From Sinotaia quadrata (taxonomy: Eukaryota > Mollusca > Gastropoda > Architaenioglossa > Viviparidae): a stretch of 64,000 nt of DNA. Both the position numbers and the translations under genes were made by a program. The notes below the pieces were generated by a model that searched no databases, was not told the DNA's origin, and saw only the letters and a program-made list of their open reading frames with translations. The first letter of the stretch is position 1; each line of letters begins with the position of its first letter. This document shows, piece after piece, positions 55,604 through 64,000 of this stretch. The stretch covers positions 53,365,201-53,429,200 of the forward strand of contig CM054184.1 in the NCBI GenBank assembly GCA_028829895.1, in the 5' to 3' direction.

Positions 55604-56677
55604 CTCTTTAAGAGGCAGAGCAGCCCAAAACGTTTTTACTACCGAAAGGGCAAAACGTCCAAAAGCGTCCGTAGCAACCAGTGCTCTTTTCTTCTCATAT
55701 CGTTCGAGAAATCGTGAGACTTCCAGTGTCTACAGGAAGCATGACGTTTGTACAACGATTTCCGCGCCATTTTTAAGTGTTTTCATGTGGCAGCATTCAT
55801 TTTTTCATAAAGTTTTCTTTGTTTTTCACGTTTCGTGTTTCAAATGGATTTCTTAGAATCGCCGAGCGATAATGAGGAGTTTAATGGATTCAATTTATCA
55901 GATAATGAGGTAAGAGAAGTTTATTTTGAATCGGATGATAGGATTAGAAGTGACATTAATATCAGTAGCGTGCACATGTTGCATCTTTCAAATTTTGGAG
56001 GAGAGTTCATCAGATTCTGAGGATATCGAAGAGAAGTAGCGGGGAGGGGTATCTGGAGACGCACATGGTTGGAATAGTAGTACTTTAGCACTGAATATAT
56101 CGGAATTTATAACAGAAATGGGGCCGAATGTAACTGGAATTAATGATAGTACTCAGCTGGCTAGTTTTTCAAAGTAGAAACATTTGACAAGATATCAGAA
56201 TAAATGAACGAGTATGCACATCCGAAAATCGTGGAAAAACAACATGGCGATCCAGGTTGGAAGGAAACTAATGCCACTGAAATTAAGGCTTATTTTGGGC
56301 TTATGATTTTGATAGGAATTTATAATCTGCCGAAAAAAGAAATGTATTGGGTGTCTGATGACAGATTAGTGTTCCCGGCATCAACAAAGTGTGTGTACAT
56401 AGTGTTTGTAGCGGACAATAACTGGACAATATTTTTTTTGTGTAAATATATATTTTCATGCAAGGATTCAAATTTAACACCTGAAAGTTAACTTCAATTA
56501 AGGATATTAATAAATCTGCTTTCATTTCCTTTCATTTTGCATTTATTTCATTGAAATATATGCACTAATACCCAAGATATGATGTTTTTACTAACGTAAC
56601 CCTAAATCTCACTGAAACCCTGAAAAATCTTGCCCCTTCAGAGTTAGAAAAAGGAAAAACGTCTGCCCCTTAAAGGG
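55604..56677 (+). mobile_element. Decayed piggyBac-type transposon (1074 bp)
   Basis: TTAA (55600-55603 and 56678-56681) flanks imperfect terminal inverted repeats: left CTCTTTAAGAGGCAGAGC, right (reversed) CCCTTTAAGGGGCAGACG. The length is well below that of autonomous elements, so internal sequence is deleted. Confidence 0.88.
55843..56480 (+). pseudogene. piggyBac transposase remnant
   Basis: It starts MDFLESPSDNEEFNGFNLS with an acidic N-terminus. After stops and frameshifts comes NEYAHPKIVEKQHGDPGWKE, TNATEIKAYFGLMILIGIYN and LPKKEMYWVSDDRL, the segment leading into the DDE domain of piggyBac transposases. The catalytic core and cysteine-rich C-terminus are missing; the frame jumps into unrelated sequence after VFPAST. 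Confidence 0.82.
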
Positions 56678-56824
56678 TTAATTGAAATTAAAATTATGCT
56701 TAGTTATTAATTGTTAAAAAATTATTTTTATGTCTTAAAAATAAATCAAACTAAGGCATATAATAAAAACTTCATGTAAAATATTAGACACTGCATTACA
56801 TGGAGAATTTTTTGTACATTATCC

Positions 56825-57055
56825 CAGTACGTATTTATATTATTGTTTATATTGACATTAACATCATCAGTAGTAGTAGTAATACTAATAATGATAATAG
56901 TAGCAGTAGCATTATTTCAGAGTTAATTTTCTATGTATTTATATTATTGTTTATATTGACATTAACAGCATCCGTAGTAGTAGTAAGAGTAATACTAATA
57001 ATAATGATAATAGTAGCAGTAGCATTATTTCAGAGTCCATTTTCTATGTATGCCA
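56825..57055. repeat. ~125-bp tandem duplication with (GTA/ATA) runs
   Basis: Two copies share TTTATATTATTGTTTATATT, GACATTAACA and TAATAGTAGCAGTAGCATTA. Confidence 0.9.
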
Positions 57056-57120
57056 GTAGTAATATTTTGAAATTAAAATACTATATTTCCAATATTTCTC
57101 TCTGGATTCTCTCATGACAG

Positions 57121-57198
57121 GATGAAATCAAGCATCGTACTTTCCTCCTCCTGCTCTTCAATCGTGTGCTTCAGTCCTTGAATTCCTACAACCCTGAA
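57121..57198 (+). CDS. Exon candidate B of an unidentified second gene
   Basis: The acceptor is GGATTCTCTCATGACAG and the donor CCTGAA|GTGAGC. Seventy-eight bases, phase 0 to 0, encode DEIKHRTFLLLLFNRVLQS plus LNSYNPE. The end of the exon with its donor is repeated in the downstream array, the same behaviour as the FREP exons. Family not recognised. Confidence 0.45.
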
Positions 57199-57680
57199 GT
57201 GAGCAAAACAAAAATAACCAAAGAAATGAACTGTAATTGTTTCATAATGTTAAATATTTAATAATGTTCATCAGTCCTTGAAGTGAGCAAACACAAAAAA
57301 GAAATGGACTGTAATTGTTTCATAATGTTAAATATTTAATAATGTGCTTTAGTCTTTGAACTGCCACAACCCTGAAGGAGCAAACACAAAAAAGAAATGA
57401 ATTGTAATTGTTTCATGTTAAATATTTAATAATATGCTTCAGTCCTTGAATTGCAAGAAACCAGAAGTGAGCAAACACAAAAAAAGAAATTAACTGTATT
57501 TGTTTCATGATGTTAAATATTTAATAATGTGCTTCAGTCCTTGAACTCAGAAATGAGCAAACATGAAAAGAAACAAACTGTATTTGGTTTATAAAGCTAC
57601 ATATTTAATAATGTGCTTCAGTCCTTGAATTATTACAGCCTAGAGATGAACAAACTCTGTATTTGGTTCATAATGCTTCA
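57150..57680 (+). repeat. ~80-95-bp array of exon end plus donor site, about 6 copies
   Basis: Units share GTGCTTCAGTCCTTGAATT, ACAACCCTGAAGTGAGCAAA and TGTTTCATAATGTTAAATAT. The first unit overlaps exon candidate B. Confidence 0.9.
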
Positions 57681-58607
57681 TATTTAAGAATGCACTTAGT
57701 TAAAATTATGTAAAACTTTTATTTTGCTAATTTTCTATTTTTTTTATTTTAAAAAATAATCTAACAGTATTAAACTTTTCAATTTTGGGGGTCAAACAGA
57801 ACTTAAAATTTTTCAAGGATAACAATTGGCACCATTGCTTTACCCATCAGTTTTCCTTTTGGCACTTATATTTTAGATTATAGCAAACCCTCCTCCCCCA
57901 TGTTTGATAGAATATCACAATTATATGAAATTCAAATGCTAATAATCACCAACAAGTGATTTCTGATGTCAAAGCATCCATTGGCTATTATGTGAAGAGC
58001 ATGGTATTCATGTCAAACAAGCGTATGCTATTAGTATTAAAGTTATGTCTATAACATTTTATATTCTAAAAATTATATTATATTTTTTATATATTTTTAT
58101 ATTATAAAAATGAGCATATATTCACCACAACATTGTCTTTAAGACTGGTCATCAAAATCTAGGTCAGGCTGGTGGACATAAGGGCTGCATGCAGCCAGTG
58201 ATGCCAGGTTTTGCAGCCTGTTGGAGACAGAAATAATAAAGAAGAAAAAAATATATAATGAACCTTGAAATAAGCAAATGTAGGAGGTATCACTCAATGA
58301 TTCTTCAATACTAGAGGGAGTGTCTTGGTTGCCCTGCAAGCTATGTGCTCATCACATCTGGTGAAGACATCTCTTTCTTTCGTCATCTATGCCCTCCTGT
58401 TTTGGTGGCTTGTGAAGTCTAATTGTTGTATTTATTTATTTTCATATTGAATTTACTATCTTACCTATTACTAATTTAATTAACTGTCACCTAACATAAA
58501 TAAATAAACAAACAAATCAAATTAAAGTGCTATAAATAAGAAATGAGTGATCACGCTTGCATATTGACTGACTATTGCATATATCATGCCACTTTCTCTT
58601 CCGACAG

Positions 58608-58644
58608 CAATCAGCTGATACAATCGTGCGTTCAGTAAAGGGAG
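58608..58644 (+). CDS. Exon candidate C of an unidentified second gene
   Basis: A 37-base exon lies between CTTTCTCTTCCGACAG and GGGAG|GTAAGA, both close to consensus. Phase 0 to 1, encoding QSADTIVRSVKG. It is phase-compatible with candidate B. Downstream exons were not found and would lie further right or beyond the window. Confidence 0.4.
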
Positions 58645-59019
58645 GTAAGAAGGAAAAATTTTAAAAATAAATAAATTTTCGATGATTACTCCCCCCTTTT
58701 TCTGTAGATGAGATCTGATTTATGCAGATTTTGAAGCTTTCAAAGATACAGTAGCATTTCCTCCATTCAAAGCATTGCTGTACCTCTTCTGTTGGAATGC
58801 TCTTTTTGCAGATTGCCTGAAAAGGTGCCAATTTTGGAGGGTCTTAGTGATGTTGCTGTTTCTCTAACTGTCAAGGAGTTCTGATCACACCTTTTAAAAT
58901 TTGACAATGAAATCTGACTGTCCATTGACCACCTGACATGATCATCTGACCCCATGCAGCAGTTAGCAATTCCTAAAACTGAAAACCACTTTGAAGGGAT
59001 ATATATTTTTAGATGCTGT

Positions 59020-59160
59020 CTACATTCAAGGACATGTTAAGATCATCTTGAAAAACACCACGATTTCAGACATTGCAAATATTCATGGACATATCAGTAT
59101 CATCTTCAAGAACACCACAATTTCAGACATTGAAAACATTCAAGGATATGTCAGTGGATA
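59020..59160. repeat. ~55-bp tandem repeat, about 3 copies
   Basis: Units share ATCATCTTGAAAAACACCAC, ATTTCAGACATTG and ATTCAAGGACATGT. Confidence 0.85.
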
Positions 59161-59339
59161 CTGATAGTGTTTCAAGGGAGTGAGAAGCAATTCATTAAGT
59201 GAACTGCTGCATAAGGAGGCGCCAAAAACTGTAATTATATTTAACTTTATTGTCATTCTGAGAATTGAGAATCATGCTAGGATGATGGAACAATATTGCT
59301 GAATTTAGTTTCAATTTACCATATACCCAAATTTTAAAT

Positions 59340-59510
59340 TTTCATTTGGATTGGCAATAAGGATAACTGAGGACTGGTTTTAATGTTGCTTTGCAAACAA
59401 GTAATCGAGTGTGAAATGATAATAAAGGGATAACTGAAGACTGGTTTTAATGTAGCTTTGCAAACAAGTAATGGAGTCTGAAATGGTAATAATGGGGTAA
59501 CTGAAGTTAT
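59340..59510. repeat. ~80-bp tandem duplication
   Basis: Two copies share GGATAACTGAAGACTGGTTT and AATGTAGCTTTGCAAACAAG. Confidence 0.88.
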
Positions 59511-59519
59511 TTCAAAGTG

Positions 59520-60815
59520 GTTGCACAAACAACATATTACCTTTGATCAGGGTTCACAATCAGAAGGATGAATGAGACGTGTAGTTGTTACTGCATGTCA
59601 CTGATGATCAGGACTGGTAATAAGATTGATGAGTGAGACTTGTTTCAATGTAGTTTTTCACACACCATGTCACTTTTAATCTGTGATGTAACAAACCAGA
59701 AGACAAGATTCAGATAAAGGACAACCATAGAGAAATAGTGTCATTCTATGTAAAAAAAAAATAATAATAATAATAATTCCATTCCAACTTGATTTGTGTT
59801 ATTTTGCAGGCTTTCTTTAAACAAATTTGGGGGGAAGGAATTTCTTACTGATTGTTTTATTTAATTTTACTGTTATCTCACCATAATTACTGGATTTTAT
59901 GGACATGAGAATCACACTCTAATCTGACTTTCTGTTTATCTTAGTTTGCCTGTCATTCTATTTTCTTTTTGATTTCAAGCCTATTTCTATTTATCTGTAT
60001 GTTGCATGCCTTTCTATTTATATTACATAGACACCCAGGCTGTTTTTTATATGACATACAAATAAATAGCTATTATGTACTGTACTTTTTAAACAAGAAA
60101 GTTATAATGTTTATTACAACACAATACTGCAGTTGACAGTTATTATATTTTAGACATAATTTATATGCTATACTTTCTTTTAATATGCATAATTGGATGA
60201 ATATATGAATGATTTTATAGAAGAATACAAAAAGAAAAGTTATATTAATGTTTTCACATAGAATGAAAAATTTACTAACTAAAGAAAAACAATAATATCA
60301 ATGTATTCAAGAAAAAATAAAATTTTACACACAGATTTTAGAAAAAAAAAATGCATGATTAAAAAAAATAATATGAATTTTTATTAGCACATTATATTTG
60401 GGATTTCTGAGCCCTATACAATTTTGGAGAAATTAAACTGCATTTTGAATTATATTGTATCTTAGTGATGCACAGTACATCACCAATGTTGTAATGAGAT
60501 CATTACATAATATATATATATATTTATTATTTTTAAAAATTATCAAACTGATTCAAAAGAGATTGTAAGCTAAAGTGGACTTCATGTAGTGAGAGAGGGA
60601 GAGAGAGAGCGAGAACATATAAATCAGACTGGCATATAATGAGCATTATCTATATTGCACACCTGTAGTCAATGTTAGAGAAAAAGCAAATACATGTACA
60701 TAAAAATGGCATTAAAAAAATCATTATAATATTGTGCAGCTCGATATATTAGAAAGAATATAAATCAAACTGGTTTATAAAAAAAATCATCTTCTATATT
60801 ATAATATTGTAGCTC
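59520..60815. other. AT-rich intergenic or intronic sequence
   Basis: No coding signal is recognised. An acceptor-like ATTTTGCAG near 59810 is followed by stops in the frame required by candidate C. Confidence 0.45.
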
Positions 60816-60819
60816 AATT

Positions 60820-61190
60820 TGTTGGAGAGAAAGAATAGATTAGAAAGAATCAAATATATTAGAGAGAATATAAATCAAACTGACAAAAAATGAACATCGT
60901 CTATACTGTAATAATGTAGCTCAATATATTAGAGAGAATATAAATCAAACTGACAAAAAATGAACATCGTCTATACTGTAATAATGTAGCTCAATATATT
61001 AGAGAGAATATAAATCAAACTGACAAAAAATGAACATCGTCTATACTGTAATAATGTAGCTCAATATATTAGAGAGAATATAAATCAAACTGACAAAAAA
61101 TGAACATCGTCTATACTGTAATAATGTAGCTCAATATATTAGAGAATATAAATCAAACTGGTACATAATGAACATCATCTATACTATAAT
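60820..61190. repeat. ~70-bp tandem repeat, about 5 copies
   Basis: Near-identical units share AATATATTAGAGAGAATATA, AATCAAACTGACAAAAAATG and AACATCGTCTATACTGTAAT. Confidence 0.95.
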
Positions 61191-61194
61191 ACTG

Positions 61195-62225
61195 GGGTTC
61201 AAAAATGTCAAGCCAGGGAAAGACTGTTCAAAAATGTCAAGCCAGGGAGAGACTGTGTTGATCCTACCAAGAAAAAAAGGGGGTCAGGGTTTAGAACAAT
61301 GTATAAATGTCTATAATCTTGACCTCTCAGTTACAAAGTCACCCATCCCAATTTATTTTTCTAAAAAATAATAATAAAAAGACATCATTTAATAAAATGA
61401 AGATTTTACAGTTTTTTACCTTTACAAGAGTACAAAAGAAATTAAATCTGATCCCTGCAGCCAGACCTATGAATATAAATTTGACATAGAGATGAGAATT
61501 ATTTTAATACTTTCTTGGTGTGTATCATAATTAACTTTATGGTCTTGGTATTAAATAACAAATCACACAAATGATTTATATAATAATGAATGTTAAAATA
61601 TGTTTGACAAATACATTTTCTTAGTACATACACCTGATTATAAAACAAAGAATTTCTATAATTTCATCCAAACTACCCCCCAGAGAATGAAATAATTTTT
61701 AACAAAAGCAAGAAAACAAAGATGGTTCTAGGATTTCATGAGAGAAAATCATTTCAAGAAAAAGGAACAGTGTAATATTTGTTTTTAAAAACCAACATTA
61801 GGTACTCTGTATTTAATTTAAACAAGAATTATTTGGTTGGTAATTGTAAAAAATTAAAAAAGTAAATATTCCAAATAAAATAGATTAAGTTAAAACTGAT
61901 TGATTATGCTTCATCTTTTTTAATTCCACACACAAATGAAAAAACAAAATGCTTTAATATGTTTTGATAACAGCAAGATGAGTGAAAAAGTCAATGTGAA
62001 ATACGGTAAATAAAAAAAAGGGAAAGTAAGTGTATAAAGCAGATTGAAAATGTAACACAAGCATAAGAGTTGATATTTCGACTAAACAGCCTTCATCAGG
62101 ACATTAATGTATGAAATATTTATCTTGAGCTACTAGTGAATACAATTAATTAAAAATAACTTTAAAAATTGTTTTCTTAAAATTATGTTCCATCATTTTA
62201 GGAAGCAAAGAAAGATTCTGACAAG
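61195..62225. other. AT-rich sequence without recognised features
   Basis: A 32-bp duplication (AAAATGTCAAGCCAGGGA) lies at 61200-61250. Nothing else is supported. Confidence 0.45.
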
Positions 62226-62277
62226 AGAGAGAGAGAGAGATTCTGACAACAAAAAGTTAGATTCTATAGATTCTAAC

Positions 62278-62280
<3 letters not shown>

Positions 62281-62349
<69 letters not shown>
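62281..62349. repeat. (GA)n microsatellite
   Basis: GA dinucleotide run of about 68 bp; the reverse Ser-Leu frame is an artefact. Confidence 0.98.
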
Positions 62350-62351
<2 letters not shown>

Positions 62352-62574
62352 CTAAAACAGAGGGGGAAAGATTCCTACTACAGATGGAAAGAGATTCTGA
62401 AAACAAAATGGAGAAAGAGATTCTAACAGCAGAATTATAGATGTTGACAAAAATACACAGAAATGTTGACAACAAAGAGATTGGGAGAGAGATTCTGACA
62501 CCAAAATAGAGAATAGTCCCATAGCAATATGTACATGAAGAAATATCATGTTTTGCTGAAGTGCATTTTGGGAA

Positions 62575-62850
62575 AGCATACTGCCGACAGGACACTAAGT
62601 GGATGTCTTTGTTGTACTCTACTATAGAAAAATATACTGCTGACATGACACTATTTCAAGTGGATGTCTTTGTTGTACTCTACTATAGGTAAATATACTG
62701 CTGACAGGACACTTTTCCAAACGGATGTCTTTGTTGTAGTCTACTTTGGGAAAATATACTGCTGACAGGACACTATCCAATGGATGTCTTTGTTGTAGTC
62801 TACTATGGGTAAATATACTGCTGACATGACACTATTTCAAGTGGAGTTTC
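62575..62850. repeat. ~60-bp tandem repeat, about 4-5 copies
   Basis: Units share GTGGATGTCTTTGTTGTACT, CTACTATAGGTAAATATACT and GCTGACAGGACACT. Confidence 0.92.
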
Positions 62851-63429
62851 TGCGTTTTAGTACGACAGCTTTATTATACAAAAAAAAAAAGAAAAGTTAC
62901 AATATTACAATCTTTTTTAATATTATGTGTAATACTGAATGAAACATGGGTACTAAGTGAAAAGTGTATAATATTTAAAAGTACATGTTTACTAATTGGG
63001 AAGTGCATAGTGTTAGCAGTATGTGTGTACTGGCTGATAAGTGCACAGTGCTAACAGTACATTATTATTACTTGCACTGCTTTGAGCTACTGTATAGTAC
63101 TATATGTTGGGAGTGTAACTGAAACTACTATTTGGTATATAAATTAACTAGTACCACTTGTACAGCGCTATATACTACTGTAATTACAAACGGAACTGTA
63201 TTATCTATTATTATTTACTGTGATGTTATACGAGACATAAAATAATAGTATGCTTTTTCTGCTTACTATATGTAGTATTATTTAGTGATATTATACAAGA
63301 CTTATTATCTATTATGTTCTAAATGACATAATGTAATATTCTGTGTTCTGTTAACTAGATGTATATTTATCTATTGTTATGTTCTAAATGGCATAATGTA
63401 ATATCTGTTCTATCTGTAACATCTGTGTA

Positions 63430-64000
63430 CTAAGTGGTACTATTTGCAGAGTTTTTCTGTTAATGAATATTATTAGTATTACTTGTAGAGTTTTTCCTAT
63501 TATATAATGTATTACTTGTAGAGATTTTTTGTTGTATTATTAGTACTACTTGTTGAGTTTTTTCTATGTAGTACTTCTTTTAGTCTTTTTCCTATTATAT
63601 GATGTAGTACTAGTATTACTTGTAGAGTTTTTCTAATATTTGATGTTTACTAGTACTATTTGTTGAGTTTTTGCTTTTGTAGTATTATTGTACAGGTTTT
63701 CTATTATATGTAGTACTATTTGTTGAGTTTTTCCTATTATAAGTAGTACTTCTTGTAGAGTTTTTTCCCTATTATAAGTAGTACTTCTTGTAGAGTTTTT
63801 TCTTATTATAAGTAGTACTTCTTGTGTTTTTTCCCTATTATAAGTAGTACTTCTTGTAGAGTTTTTTCCTATTATAAGTAGTACTTCTTGTAGAGTTTTT
63901 TCTTATTATAAGTAGTACTTCTTGTGTTTTTTCCCTATTATAAGTAGTACTGTAGAGTTTTTTCCTGTTATAAGTATGCTACTTGTGTTTTTTCTATTAT
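63430..64000. repeat. ~33-36-bp degenerate tandem repeat running off the window
   Basis: More than twelve units share TATTATAAGTAGTACTTCTT and GTAGAGTTTTTTCC. The array continues past the right edge. Confidence 0.9.

Noticed and set aside
58680..58980. Possible exon or minus-strand gene (62-codon frame)
   Set aside because: Neither strand gives a recognisable domain, and splice signals do not fit the phase required by exon candidate C.
62257..62646. Minus-strand 129-codon Ser-Leu-rich frame
   Set aside because: Translation of the (GA)n microsatellite and neighbouring low-complexity DNA.

Overview
The window looks like nuclear DNA of a gastropod mollusc, most likely a heterobranch (pulmonate-type) snail. 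It is AT-rich and dense in micro- and minisatellites. Its main gene joins two immunoglobulin-superfamily (IgSF) domains to a C-terminal fibrinogen domain, an architecture known from snail FREPs (fibrinogen-related proteins). The species call is inference.

Layout: 1-4.7 kb is a run of tandem repeat arrays. 4.7-36.2 kb is one FREP gene on the + strand. I could splice it from signal peptide to stop in nine exons, in phase at all eight junctions, giving 3150 coding bases and 1049 residues: signal peptide, IgSF1 (exons 2-3), IgSF2 (exons 4-5), a long hendecad coiled-coil region built from 62-residue repeats (exon 5), and a fibrinogen domain (exons 6-9). Its introns hold a divergent LTR, a head-to-tail cluster of restriction-like-endonuclease LINE copies with (TAA)n tails, an inverted LINE copy, a complete 2040-bp hAT transposon with perfect 8-bp target duplication, four copies (two outside the gene) of an unclassified 1.6-kb repeat, and a small pol-III-like sequence fused to a LINE 3' end. 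Many tandem arrays sit exactly on splice sites.

36.2-44.6 kb is intergenic, with minisatellites and one coding-like fragment. 44.58-51.88 kb is an apparently intact LTR retrotransposon with seemingly identical 1042-bp LTRs, a 5-bp target duplication and one 1458-residue open frame. Its domain order is gag-protease-integrase-RT-RNase H, so integrase precedes RT as in Gmr1-type Ty3/gypsy elements. 52.9-54.9 kb is a solo-LTR candidate and 55.6-56.7 kb a decayed piggyBac. At 55.4-58.65 kb three phase-compatible exon candidates suggest a second, unrecognised + strand gene. The rest to 64 kb is AT-rich repeats.

The strongest candidates for something new are: the recurrent tandem duplication of splice sites in the FREP gene and the neighbouring gene candidate; the 62-residue (5x11+7) hendecad repeat; the 5S/tRNA-like head joined to a LINE tail; and the integrase-first LTR element.
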